From contig NZ_PSSX01000007.1 of NCBI RefSeq assembly GCF_002933275.1, positions 102,664 through 166,663 on the forward strand: a stretch of 64,000 nt of DNA. The letters are read 5' to 3'. Positions 35,203 through 43,814 of the stretch are shown one piece after another. Below the pieces are notes generated by a model that had not been told where the DNA came from, searched no databases, and saw only the letters and a program-made list of their open reading frames with translations. The translations under genes were made by a program, and so were the position numbers. Origin of the DNA: Marinobacter maroccanus. GTDB lineage: Bacteria; Pseudomonadota; Gammaproteobacteria; Pseudomonadales; Oleiphilaceae. The first letter of the stretch is position 1. Every line of letters starts with the position of its first letter.

Positions 35203-36426
35203 TCAGCCGTTCAGACCCATGGCCTCGGCAGCAATGCGATTTTTGACCGGCCCCAGCTGGTTGAGCCAGCGCAGGCCGGTGTTGCGCAGCCAGCGAACCG
35301 ACAGCTCATCACGACCAAACAATTGCTTGAAACCCTCCATCGCGGCCATCATGGTCAGATTTTCGCCTTTTCGGCGGCGCTGGTAGCGCGCCAGAACCAG
35401 TTCATGGGCTGGACTCAGTCCGGTTTTCCTTGCCCGCGAAAGCTCGTCCAGAAGTGCGCGCACATCGCCGTATCCCAGATTGGCGCCCTGCCCCGCCAGC
35501 GGATGAATGGTATGAGCTGCATCACCCACCAGCGCGAAACCTGGCGCAATGTAGTCTTTGGCATGGCGCTGGCGAAGCGGAAAGGCAAACCGGTCGGAAA
35601 CGGCTTCAACTGAGCCAAGCTCCCGCTCAATGGCGCGCTCAAGTTCGGCGGCAAACTCACTGTCGCCCAGAGCCATCAAGCGCCGGGCTTCCACGGTATC
35701 CTGGGACCAGACAATGGAACAGAAATGCTCACTGCCAGACTCGGTCAACAAGGGCAGGAACGCCAGTGGACCGGTCGTTGAAAACCGTTGCCAGGCGGTA
35801 AACCGATGGCTCTGGGTGGTTCGCACTGTGCACACGATGGCCTGTTGGTCGTAGTCCCACTCTCGGGTTGGCAGGCCCACCCACTGACGCAGGCGAGAAT
35901 TGGCACCATCACAGCCCACCACCAATCCGGCAGACAAGGATCGACCATCCTCCAGCTCAACCGTGCAACTCTCGGGCAATCGCTTGCAGCCAATGATCCT
36001 CGCGCCCTCAATCAGCTCAACCGGGCTTTGTTCCAGGGCCCTGAACAGCGCCCGCACGATGCTGCGGTTTTCGACAATCGTGCCAAGGGTCCGCGCCTGT
36101 AGCTCGGCGGCCTCAAACTGTATACGCCCCGTGCCGTCACCATCCCACACTGTCATGGACTGATAAGGACAGTGTCGACCCGCGGTAACCTCGGACCAGA
36201 CTCCCAGCTGCTCCAGCAACTGCTGGCTGGCGACCGAAATGGCACTGACCCGAGGTTCGAAATCGGCAACGGTGGTGGCAGGGTCCGGCGCCTGAACCAG
36301 AGATTCATGATCGGAGCCCTCCACCAGCGCCACATGCCAGCCCTGACGTGAGAGCCCGAGAGCCAGGGCGGAGCCGATCATGCCACCGCCGGCCACAAGA
36401 ATATCGTAGGTTTTCGCTTCACTCAT
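35203..36426 (-). CDS. ubiI: FAD-dependent ubiquinone hydroxylase, UbiI/VisC-like
   Basis: The 407-residue flavoprotein monooxygenase has the N-terminal dinucleotide motif VAGGGMIGSALALGLSRQGW, the DG motif LVVGCDGANSRLRQWVG and the FAD ribityl motif ALVGDAAHTIHPLAGQGANL. Its position after pepP and ubiH corresponds to visC/ubiI of E. coli, which performs C5 hydroxylation in ubiquinone synthesis. A different ring position cannot be excluded from sequence. It overlaps ubiH by 8 bp. Confidence 0.88.
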   Translation of the reverse strand: MSEAKTYDILVAGGGMIGSALALGLSRQGWHVALVEGSDHESLVQAPDPATTVADFEPRVSAISVASQQLLEQLGVWSEVTAGRHCPYQSMTVWDGDGTGRIQFEAAELQARTLGTIVENRSIVRALFRALEQSPVELIEGARIIGCKRLPESCTVELEDGRSLSAGLVVGCDGANSRLRQWVGLPTREWDYDQQAIVCTVRTTQSHRFTAWQRFSTTGPLAFLPLLTESGSEHFCSIVWSQDTVEARRLMALGDSEFAAELERAIERELGSVEAVSDRFAFPLRQRHAKDYIAPGFALVGDAAHTIHPLAGQGANLGYGDVRALLDELSRARKTGLSPAHELVLARYQRRRKGENLTMMAAMEGFKQLFGRDELSVRWLRNTGLRWLNQLGPVKNRIAAEAMGLNG

Positions 36427-37702
36427 GACCTGGTGCCTCCCGGTTCAGGTTTCCGGGTCGATCAATCACCGCCCGCCGACCACCCAGGCCCATGGCCTTG
36501 CGGGCAAACCAGCGCTTTGCGCCCGGCAGCAGATCAAGGCCCACCAGTCCGGCATCGCGGGCGGCAGTTACCGGCAGCATGGACTGCCCGAACAGGCGAA
36601 CAAGGGAATCGGAGAAGCGCACCGTTTGCTGCCAATCCTGACGATGCAGGGCCTGGTAGCGCTTGAGCACGTCAAGATCGCCAATGGACCTGCCCTGCTC
36701 TTCTGCCAGCCGGAACTGCTCAACCAGTGTCATCAGCCCTCTCAGGGCCAGATTGAACCCTTGCCCGGCGACCGGATGCAGGGCGTGGGCGGCATTGCCC
36801 ACCAGCGCAACCCCTGGGCGCACTGGCTCGTCCACTGTGGTCAGCGTCAGCGGATAATGATGACAGGCACCGATGCGGGTAAACCGCCCTAGACGCCAGC
36901 CAAACCGGTCCTGAAGCCAGCGACGTTTTTCCTGGTCGGGAACCTCAAGAACGTCCTGCAATGCTTCATCGGATAAGGTCCAGACCAGTGCCGACTGATG
37001 CCCCGCCCGCGCGGGAGAACCATGGGGCAAAAGCGCCATGGGACCGGCATCGGTGAATCGCTCAAAGGCGGTGAATCCGTGGCTGTCACTGGTAGAGACA
37101 TTGGCGATCAGGGCATTCTGGCCATAGCTGTGACGATCGGGCCTGAAGCCAAGTTTCTCGCGCAATCCTGAGCGACCGCCATCTGCGACCACCAGGCAGC
37201 GAGCCGTCAGTTCCGGGGCATCCTCGCCATCCTTCGACAGCCGGACCCGGACGCCACCGGCGATGGGCGTCATATCTGTCACTTCTGCCGGCGCCCGCCA
37301 CTGGACGTTGGTATCCAGAAGCTCACGCATCAGGCACAGACCCATCCAGCGATTATCCGCGACATAACCAAGCGCCTCCTGACCATGCTCGCCGGCATGC
37401 AGCCGGGTGGCGCCGAAATGTCCCCGATCAGAAACGTGAATGTGTTCGATGGGCGTGGCGTGCTCGGCTAGCCGGTGCCAGAGCCCCAGCTCTTCAAAGA
37501 TTAACCGGGAGCCCCAGGCCAGCGCGGTGGAACGTGCGTCGTAGCTGGGTTGGTAACTGTCCGGCAGGGCGTCGGGAGACAGTGGAAACGCCTCGACCAC
37601 GGTCACGCGGAGCGACGGCACCATCCGTGCCAGCGCCAGGGCCAGGGTTGCCCCGGCAAGGCCTCCACCGGCAATGATCAGATCGGTATCTGGCTTGGTC
37701 AC
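36419..37702 (-). CDS. ubiH: 2-octaprenyl-6-methoxyphenyl hydroxylase UbiH
   Basis: The 427-residue FAD monooxygenase of ubiquinone synthesis has IIAGGGLAGATLALALARM at the N-terminus, LVVADGGRSGLREKLG, and ALVGNAAHALHPVAGQGFNL. It begins with GTG at 37702, 6 bp after the pepP stop. The order pepP-ubiH-ubiI matches E. coli and Pseudomonas, supporting the assignment. Confidence 0.92.
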   Translation of the reverse strand: MTKPDTDLIIAGGGLAGATLALALARMVPSLRVTVVEAFPLSPDALPDSYQPSYDARSTALAWGSRLIFEELGLWHRLAEHATPIEHIHVSDRGHFGATRLHAGEHGQEALGYVADNRWMGLCLMRELLDTNVQWRAPAEVTDMTPIAGGVRVRLSKDGEDAPELTARCLVVADGGRSGLREKLGFRPDRHSYGQNALIANVSTSDSHGFTAFERFTDAGPMALLPHGSPARAGHQSALVWTLSDEALQDVLEVPDQEKRRWLQDRFGWRLGRFTRIGACHHYPLTLTTVDEPVRPGVALVGNAAHALHPVAGQGFNLALRGLMTLVEQFRLAEEQGRSIGDLDVLKRYQALHRQDWQQTVRFSDSLVRLFGQSMLPVTAARDAGLVGLDLLPGAKRWFARKAMGLGGRRAVIDRPGNLNREAPGHE

Positions 37703-37708
37703 AGGGTG

Positions 37709-39028
37709 TCAGTCCGCCATCAGGGCTTCGATTTCGGCAATGGTTTTCGGAACCGCTTCGGTCAGCACCCGGCAGCCGTCTTTGGTTACCACAACATCGT
37801 CTTCGATGCGTATGCCGATGCCACGCCACTTCTCATCCACGTCGGTATTATCCGGCGCAATGTACAGCCCCGGTTCAACCGTCAGGGCCATTCCGGGTTC
37901 CAGCTGGCGCCAGGCATCACCGACCTTGTAATCGCCCACATCGTGCACATCCAGCCCGAGCCAGTGGCCGGTGCGGTGCATGAAGAAGGGTTTGTAGGCT
38001 TCGCTGGCAATGGCGTCTTCCAGGGTGCCAGACAACAGCCCCAGATCAATCAGACCCTGGGTCAGCACTTCCAGCGCCGCCTCATGGGGCCGGTTCCAGT
38101 GGTTTTCCGGCGAAACTGCCTCAATGGCCTGGTACTGTGCCGCCAGCACCACCTCATACAGGGCCCGCTGTTCATTGCTGAACTTTCCGCTGACCGGGAA
38201 GGTGCGGGTAATGTCAGAGGCGTAGCACTGGTATTCACAGCCGGCATCGATCAGTACCAGATCGCCGTCTTTCAGCGGTGCACTGTTCTCGATGTAATGC
38301 AGGATGCAGCCATTGGCGCCCCCGCCCACAATCGAGGGGTAAGCCGTTGACCGGGCGCCATGCTCCATGAACGTGTGGATCAGTTCGGCCTCTAGGTTGT
38401 ACTCGAAGCCGCCTTTTCGGGCCCGCTTCATGGCCCGACAGTGGGCTTCGGCACTGATCTGGCCGGCCTTGGCCATGATTTTGATCTCATTGGCGCTTTT
38501 GTAAAGCCGCAGGTCATGAAGCAGGTGTTCCAGGGCCACGAATTCGCCAGGTGGATGTGCGCCACTGCGAACCTTGCTGCGAATCATCTTCACCCAGTCC
38601 ATCACCCGGGCGTCAAAATGATCGTCCTTGCCCAGGGGATAATAGACCCGGCTGCGACCTTCAATCATGCCCGGAAGGATGTCGTCGATGTCTGCAATCG
38701 GAAACGCATCGTCCAGGCCATAGCGCTCGATGGCGCCTTCCGGGCCAACCAGGAAACCGTCCCAGAGTTCCTTCTGCGGATTACGCTCCTTGCAGAACAG
38801 AACGGATTCCCCGTGCTCACGGCCCGGAATCAGGGCCAGTACCGCCTCCGGCTCGCCAAAACCGGACAGATAATGAAAGTCGCTGTCCTGGCGGAACGGG
38901 TGAAGTACATCCCGGTTGCGAACGCGCTCCGGGGCAGCCGGAATAATCGCAATGCTGTCTGGCGCCATACGCTCCATCAGCTTGCGACGGCGCTCGGCAA
39001 ACTCCTTTGCGGGAATCATGGAGTTCAT
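37709..39028 (-). CDS. pepP: Xaa-Pro aminopeptidase PepP
   Basis: The 439-residue M24 metallopeptidase removes N-terminal residues preceding proline. The dinuclear metal site is visible as VLIDAGCEYQCYASDITRTF, HRTGHWLGLDVHD, TVEPGLYI and GIRIEDDVV. The N-terminal AMP_N domain includes DFHYLSGFGEPEAVLALIPG. The ATG at 39028 follows AGGAGAG; another ATG lies 9 bp later. Confidence 0.95.
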   Translation of the reverse strand: MNSMIPAKEFAERRRKLMERMAPDSIAIIPAAPERVRNRDVLHPFRQDSDFHYLSGFGEPEAVLALIPGREHGESVLFCKERNPQKELWDGFLVGPEGAIERYGLDDAFPIADIDDILPGMIEGRSRVYYPLGKDDHFDARVMDWVKMIRSKVRSGAHPPGEFVALEHLLHDLRLYKSANEIKIMAKAGQISAEAHCRAMKRARKGGFEYNLEAELIHTFMEHGARSTAYPSIVGGGANGCILHYIENSAPLKDGDLVLIDAGCEYQCYASDITRTFPVSGKFSNEQRALYEVVLAAQYQAIEAVSPENHWNRPHEAALEVLTQGLIDLGLLSGTLEDAIASEAYKPFFMHRTGHWLGLDVHDVGDYKVGDAWRQLEPGMALTVEPGLYIAPDNTDVDEKWRGIGIRIEDDVVVTKDGCRVLTEAVPKTIAEIEALMAD

Positions 39029-39054
39029 AGTCTCTCCTGCAATCAGGACCCGGC

Positions 39055-39654
39055 TCAGTGCAGGGTCGGCGAATCAGACTTCGGCGGTTCGGGGGCATTG
39101 AATTCGGTAAACACGGCGAGCGCCCCCAGCCGGATGTATTCGGTAATTTCCAGCAACTGCTGCTCGCTCTCGTCGTCCGCTTCTTCCTCTTCGGACAGCT
39201 GACTGATGGCCACCATATCCTCGATCAACTCCCGGATCTCGTCGGGCGCCTGGCCAAGGGACTCGCCGGCCGACAATGCCATACCCTCGAGAAATCCCCG
39301 CACCCAGGAAACCAGGGCCTCCAGCCTTTGTTCGATGGCGTAGTCGTCATCTGGCAGTAAAGGATGGAAACTCATGTCGGCTGATTTCAAGAGCTCCAGG
39401 GTCTGCTCATAGGCCCGGTTCATGAACGGAGCAAGATCGTCAGACTCCTCGGCCGCATCCTCAGCCAGCCCCATGTGCTCACACACCATTGCCAGCCACT
39501 CCGGCTCTTCAATACGGGATCCGGCCGCCAGGCGACCACAAAGCGCGCCGTGCAACTCGGATGGGTGGCTGAATGCCTTGTGAGCTGTGAAAACATTGGC
39601 CCAGCGCTCAAATTCGGCGGCGCGGGCGGCACCGGAAGTGTCGGTTTCTGACAT
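39055..39654 (-). CDS. UPF0149 family protein (YgfB/YecA-like)
   Basis: The 199-residue acidic helical protein of UPF0149 corresponds to ygfB, which heads the pepP-ubiH-ubiI group in many gammaproteobacteria. Family features include SELHGALCGRLAAG and WVRGFLEGMALSAGES. The canonical C-terminal SEC-C zinc motif is absent. Some homologues influence antibiotic-resistance regulation in Pseudomonas; the role here is not evident. Confidence 0.9.
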   Translation of the reverse strand: MSETDTSGAARAAEFERWANVFTAHKAFSHPSELHGALCGRLAAGSRIEEPEWLAMVCEHMGLAEDAAEESDDLAPFMNRAYEQTLELLKSADMSFHPLLPDDDYAIEQRLEALVSWVRGFLEGMALSAGESLGQAPDEIRELIEDMVAISQLSEEEEADDESEQQLLEITEYIRLGALAVFTEFNAPEPPKSDSPTLH

Positions 39655-39753
39655 GAAACAGGCGGATCCTGTGTTGGTGAATTAAAGGCCTACTTTAGCA
39701 TTCAGGCGATGCCAAGGCACTGCCTGTTGATTTTTACCCGGGGAGAGAACAAT

Positions 39754-39770
39754 ATGTTATAACGTAACAT
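39754..39770. promoter_or_regulatory. Zur-type operator
   Basis: ATGTTA-TAACG-TAACAT is a perfect 6-bp inverted repeat with AT-rich flanks, close to the gammaproteobacterial Zur box built on GTTATAATATAAC. It lies 22 bp before the ZrgA-like gene, overlapping the expected promoter. Zinc-loaded Zur would repress here. Confidence 0.8.
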
Positions 39771-39791
39771 TTTATACCGCGAGACACTACC

Positions 39792-40370
39792 ATGACTTTA
39801 TCAAAGGTAACCAACGCCATACTGGCAGCGACCATTCTGACTGCCGGCTCCACGTTCGCCAGCGACAACCCCGGCGCTCATCAGCATGGTCATGCCGAGC
39901 TTCAGCTGGCCATCGAAGACAACCAGGTTGACCTGATTTTCACTTCACCAGCCTATAACCTGCTGGGCTTCGAACACCGAGCCCGGACCGAGGAACAGAA
40001 AGCGCTGGTCACGGAAACCACCAACTGGCTCGGTGAGACCCCCCTGGTGGACACCGCCGAGGCTGGCTGCACAGTCATGAATGCGGTGGTGCACCATCAG
40101 GCGGGCGGTGACAATCACGGACACGACCATGGTCACGCCCATGACCACGAGGACAAGCATGCGGACGAGAACGGCTCCACCCACTCGGATTTCGAAGTCA
40201 CCCAGACCCTGAGCTGCTCCAGGCTGGATGCTTCCGAGGCACTCTCTACGCCGCTCACAGAGCGTTTTCCCGAGATTGAGCACCTGAATGTCGAGTGGGT
40301 CTGGTCAGGAGGCCAGGGTTCAGGCCGCCTGGATCACGGGGAGACCAGCTTCAGGCCAGGCGCCCGATAA
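39792..40370 (+). CDS. ZrgA-like zinc-uptake-associated periplasmic protein (DUF2796)
   Basis: The 192-residue protein has a signal peptide (ILAATILTAGSTFA) and the DUF2796 pattern GAHQHGHAELQLAIEDNQVD. A His/Asp-rich internal tract (NHGHDHGHAHDHEDKHADEN) suits zinc binding. ZrgA of Vibrio is part of a Zur-regulated zinc uptake system; the Zur-type operator 22 bp upstream supports the same role. No TonB box is evident. Confidence 0.87.
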   Translation: MTLSKVTNAILAATILTAGSTFASDNPGAHQHGHAELQLAIEDNQVDLIFTSPAYNLLGFEHRARTEEQKALVTETTNWLGETPLVDTAEAGCTVMNAVVHHQAGGDNHGHDHGHAHDHEDKHADENGSTHSDFEVTQTLSCSRLDASEALSTPLTERFPEIEHLNVEWVWSGGQGSGRLDHGETSFRPGAR

Positions 40371-40383
40371 TGGGGCTCGCAAG

Positions 40384-40905
40384 TTACTCCTCGTAGGGCT
40401 CAACCTCGGTTGCCACCATGGAGTAAGAAGACGTGCCAATGTCATTCTCGGTACGGTCGATCACCAGCTTGCCTTCGATCCAGACCGGATCGTACAGGGC
40501 CTCAAGCGTGAAACCTTCCTTGTACTTGACGTGAATGATCTGATTCGGGGGCGGTGGCGGCACATGAATACAGGCGCCGTAGTAGGGCACCAGGAAAAAC
40601 TCCAGTATGCGCATATCCTCGGTCGTCTTCAGGGGCACCACGAAGCCGGGGATGCGCCCTTCCACATCGCCCATCTCCGGCACAACCCGACCGGTCATGA
40701 TCTCGTCCGGCAACAGCGGCGGGCCATCGCCCTCATGCTCGATCTCTGGCATATTCTCCAGCAGCGCCAGATCCTCGGCCGGCATCAGTTCAAGCCAGTC
40801 AATCTCCCGGGTTTCGCTCCGGCCTGTCGTCGGGAGTAAAAGCACCAGGACAAGCGCAGCGAGAGAAGGCAGCGCAAAGCGCAAACGCGCCGGGGCAGAC
40901 ATCAT
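40384..40905 (-). CDS. DUF3299 family exported protein
   Basis: The 173-residue protein has a signal sequence (LPSLAALVLVLLLPTTGRS) and a DUF3299 domain (IPGFVVPLKTTEDMRILEFF, then YGACIHVPPPPPNQIIHV). The single Cys with the Pro run is typical of the family. DUF3299 proteins recur beside Zur-regulated ABC genes, so a zinc-related periplasmic task is likely. It is on the opposite strand to the genes on both sides, sharing a 67-bp divergent gap with the ABC ATPase. Starts at 40905 and 40902 are adjacent ATGs. Confidence 0.85.
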   Translation of the reverse strand: MMSAPARLRFALPSLAALVLVLLLPTTGRSETREIDWLELMPAEDLALLENMPEIEHEGDGPPLLPDEIMTGRVVPEMGDVEGRIPGFVVPLKTTEDMRILEFFLVPYYGACIHVPPPPPNQIIHVKYKEGFTLEALYDPVWIEGKLVIDRTENDIGTSSYSMVATEVEPYEE

Positions 40906-40972
40906 TGGACCACATACTCCTGACAGTGAAATTCGCAAACCGCCATCATACACCGGGCAGACAGCAACCAAC

Positions 40973-41689
40973 ATGACCAGCAAGACAGACTCAACCAACA
41001 ACAGTTCCCGAAGCACGGAAACCGCCATTGAAGTCAGCGGGCTTGGTTTTTCCTGGGACCCGGTACAGGCGCCCCTCAGTTTTCCGGATATCGCTCTGAA
41101 ACGTGGCGACCATCTGTTCCTGCACGGCCCCAGCGGCAGCGGCAAAAGCACATTCCTCAGCCTTCTGGCAGGCATGCTTCGCCCGGACACTGGTTCTGTC
41201 CGGTTACTGGATACCGACATCCACCACTTGGGCCCCGGCGCCCGGGACCAATTCCGGGCCGACCATATGGGGGTTATCTTCCAGCAGTTCAATCTGGTGC
41301 CTTACCTTAGCACCCGAGCCAACGTCACCCTGCCCTGCGGACTTTCTGAACTGCGCAAAAAGCGAACCGAACCTACAGTCGCAGACGAAGCTGAGAGATT
41401 ACTTGCCGCCCTGTCGATCCCCGAAGATCACTGGCAGCGGAAAGTCACCAGGCTGAGTATTGGCCAGCAACAGCGGATCGCCGCTGCCCGGGCACTGATT
41501 GGTGCCCCGGGCCTGATTCTCGCGGACGAGCCCACATCGGCACTGGATGCTGACAACCGGGACCGTTTTCTGGAACTCCTCCTGAATCTTGCCCACCGGC
41601 ATAACACCTCGGTGCTGTTTGTCAGTCACGACCAGTCCCTGGCCCGCCATTTCGGTAATCAGCTGGAACTGCGGGGTGACCGGACATGA
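40973..41689 (+). CDS. ABC transporter ATP-binding protein, LolD/MacB type, zinc module
   Basis: The 238-residue ATPase has Walker A GPSGSGKST, signature LSIGQQQR, Walker B LILADEPTSALD and switch His in FVSHDQSL. It is of the LolD/FtsE group that works with FtsX-like permeases and often drives periplasmic conformational work, not substrate import. It overlaps the permease start by 4 bp (ATGA). Context ties it to the ZrgA/DUF3299 zinc module. Confidence 0.9.
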   Translation: MTSKTDSTNNSSRSTETAIEVSGLGFSWDPVQAPLSFPDIALKRGDHLFLHGPSGSGKSTFLSLLAGMLRPDTGSVRLLDTDIHHLGPGARDQFRADHMGVIFQQFNLVPYLSTRANVTLPCGLSELRKKRTEPTVADEAERLLAALSIPEDHWQRKVTRLSIGQQQRIAAARALIGAPGLILADEPTSALDADNRDRFLELLLNLAHRHNTSVLFVSHDQSLARHFGNQLELRGDRT

Positions 41690-42960
41690 AGGCACGCCTT
41701 GCTCTGACGCTCGCAATGGCCAGCCTCTGGCACCGTAAAAAGGTACTGGCCCTGGTGTGCCTGACGCTCACCCTGAGCGTTTCCCTGTTGCTGGGCATCC
41801 AGTACCTGCGCACCGAGGTCAAACAGTCTTTTACCAGCACCATCAGCGGTACCGACCTGATCGTCGGCGCCCGCAGTGGCCAGTTGAACCTGCTTCTGTA
41901 CACCGTGTTTCATATTGGTGATGCCACAAATAACATTCGCTGGTCCACCTACCAGAGCCTGAAAGAGGATTCCCGCCTCGAGTGGCTGATTCCGATTTCC
42001 CTGGGAGATAGCTATCGGGGCAACCGTGTAGTCGCCACCGACGAGAACTTTTTGCAGCACTTCCGTTACGGCCGCGACCTGCCGCTCGAACTGGCTGAAG
42101 GCCATTGGTTTGAAGGGGTCTTCGATGTTGTGTTGGGCGCGGGCGTGGCAAGGTCGCTGGCGCATCAGGTGGGCGAACAGATTGTGCTGTCCCATGGCGG
42201 TGGGCGAACCAGCTTCTCCAACCACGAAGACACGCCGTTTACCGTCACCGGCGTACTCGCACCCACCGGAACGCCGGTGGACCAGGCGGTGTATATCGGC
42301 CTGGACGGCATGGAGGCCATGCATGTGGGTTGGGAGTCCGGGGTCGCGATACCGGGCCGAACGCTCACCCGGGAACAGGCAGAGGACCGTGATTTTACAC
42401 CCGATGCCATTACCGCAGCCTTTGTCGGCATCGAAAGACAGGTACTGACCTTCCGGATACAGCGGGAAATCAACCAGTTTGCCGGTGAACCGCTGTCAGC
42501 CATACTCCCGGGCGTCGCCCTGAGCGAGCTCTGGCGGCTGATGGGCCAGTTTGAGCGGGCGCTGCTGGGCATTACCGGTTTTGTTGTGATTACCAGTCTT
42601 ATCGGGCTGATTGCCGTTCTTCTGACCCTGCAGGCCCAGCGGGCCCACGAAATTGCCGTACTGCGGGCAACCGGTGCCTCTCCGGCACTGATCGCCTCGC
42701 TTTACATCCTTGAGTGCGTGGCCCTTGCCCTGGCGGCCTGCGTGCTGGCTCTGATCATTGGCATGGCCGGCCTCTCATTGGCCAGCCCCTGGCTATTGGC
42801 CAACTATGGCCTGCAGATCTCGCTTCGCCCCCTGACTGCAACCGAGTGGGCGCTGCTAGCCGCAGTTCCTGTCGCCGCCTTTATGGTGGCTTTGATACCG
42901 GCTTTCGGCACCTGGCGCCAGAGTCGCCGACTGGGATTTGGCGAGGCCGCCGATCAGTGA
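41686..42960 (+). CDS. FtsX-like ABC transporter permease, zinc module
   Basis: The 424-residue MacB/FtsX-type permease has an N-terminal membrane segment (VLALVCLTLTLSVSLLLGI), a large periplasmic domain of about 250 residues, and three C-terminal membrane segments. It partners the ATPase encoded immediately upstream. In Vibrio a similar ATPase/permease pair accompanies ZrgA. Mechanism and substrate are unproven. Confidence 0.9.
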   Translation: MKARLALTLAMASLWHRKKVLALVCLTLTLSVSLLLGIQYLRTEVKQSFTSTISGTDLIVGARSGQLNLLLYTVFHIGDATNNIRWSTYQSLKEDSRLEWLIPISLGDSYRGNRVVATDENFLQHFRYGRDLPLELAEGHWFEGVFDVVLGAGVARSLAHQVGEQIVLSHGGGRTSFSNHEDTPFTVTGVLAPTGTPVDQAVYIGLDGMEAMHVGWESGVAIPGRTLTREQAEDRDFTPDAITAAFVGIERQVLTFRIQREINQFAGEPLSAILPGVALSELWRLMGQFERALLGITGFVVITSLIGLIAVLLTLQAQRAHEIAVLRATGASPALIASLYILECVALALAACVLALIIGMAGLSLASPWLLANYGLQISLRPLTATEWALLAAVPVAAFMVALIPAFGTWRQSRRLGFGEAADQ

Positions 42961-43063
42961 TGCGCATCACGCAGGGAACGCAATGACAAGCCTGTAAATT
43001 GACCGACTTAGCGTCCACACTTATAGTTAGTTGCAATTACCTTAAACCACTGCTGGGCACGTC

Positions 43064-43270
43064 ATGGAACAGTCCGAAGTACAGGCATTAGCGGACAAGC
43101 TGGACAGGTTGATTGAACGCTGTCAAAAACTTGAGCGGGACAACGCCACATTGCGCGAACTGCAGGATGACTGGAACCGGGAACGGGCCCAGCTGGTGCA
43201 GAAAAACGATCACGCGAAGCACAAGATCGAAGCCATGATCAGCCGCCTTCGGGCCCTGGAGCATCACTGA
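43064..43270 (+). CDS. TIGR02449 family coiled-coil protein (ZapB-like)
   Basis: The 68-residue protein is almost wholly coiled coil (LADKLDRLIERCQKLERDN). The family sits next to zapA in gammaproteobacteria and is presumed to act in cell division in the manner of ZapB. Its stop overlaps the zapA start by one base (TGATG). Confidence 0.9.
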   Translation: MEQSEVQALADKLDRLIERCQKLERDNATLRELQDDWNRERAQLVQKNDHAKHKIEAMISRLRALEHH

Positions 43271-43566
43271 TGGCACAGCAATCCACGACGGTTGAGGTGA
43301 AAATCCTCGACAAGGAATACCTGGTCGCCTGTCCCGAGGAAGAGCAGGAGGCGTTGCTGCGGGCTGCCCGGCACCTGGACAGCAAAATGCGCGAAATCCG
43401 CGCCAGTGGCAAGGTTTTCGGCACCGAACGCATTGCTGTCATGGCAGCTCTGAATATTACCCACGAACTGCTTGAGCGCGACACCATGTCAGATGCCACC
43501 AGCAGCCTGCTGCGGGCCATGGACAATAAACTGGACGGTGCCCTGGGCGATGGCTCCGGCCGATAA
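43270..43566 (+). CDS. zapA: Cell division protein ZapA
   Basis: The 98-residue protein has the ZapA N-terminal domain (VEVKILDKEYLVACPEEEQ) and a C-terminal coiled coil. ZapA bundles FtsZ filaments at the division ring. It is followed by the 6S RNA gene and ygfA, the standard arrangement. Confidence 0.95.
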   Translation: MAQQSTTVEVKILDKEYLVACPEEEQEALLRAARHLDSKMREIRASGKVFGTERIAVMAALNITHELLERDTMSDATSSLLRAMDNKLDGALGDGSGR

Positions 43567-43591
43567 TTCCGCAGAGAATCTGAGACAGGTG

Positions 43592-43622
43592 TTGCAATCG
43601 GCCCCGACACTGCCCGTATAAT
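43592..43622 (+). promoter_or_regulatory. 6S RNA promoter
   Basis: TTGCAA at 43592-43597 and TATAAT at 43617-43622 (19-bp spacing) form a sigma-70 promoter, placing the RNA start near 43629. Confidence 0.7.
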
Positions 43623-43628
43623 GGAACT

Positions 43629-43809
43629 AACTTCCTGGGCTGTTCGGGATAGTCGGATACGTCCTCGAGCCGATGCGCATTACCCAGGTGGCTACTTCAG
43701 GGCATTGTGAGCACGTCCCCAACAGGGGAAAGCCTAATATGTCACAGCGGCCACCGACCTTGAACTTTGGGTTCAAGGGCAACATCCGATAACGGCAGCC
43801 CGGGAAGCT
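43629..43809 (+). ncRNA. ssrS: 6S RNA
   Basis: The gene lies between zapA and ygfA, its conserved site. The closing stem is CTTCCTGGGCTG (43631-43642) with CAGCCCGGGAAG (43796-43807). A large central bulge follows the usual outer helix. The RNA binds sigma-70 RNA polymerase in stationary phase. The 3' end abuts the translation start of ygfA, which is probably read from the same transcript. Confidence 0.9.
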
Positions 43810-43814
43810 TTATT

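Noticed and set aside
43767..43814. In-frame extension of ygfA into the 6S RNA
   Set aside because: It would require translation of the 6S RNA 3' arm; the TTG at 43815 with GGGAAG is a better start.
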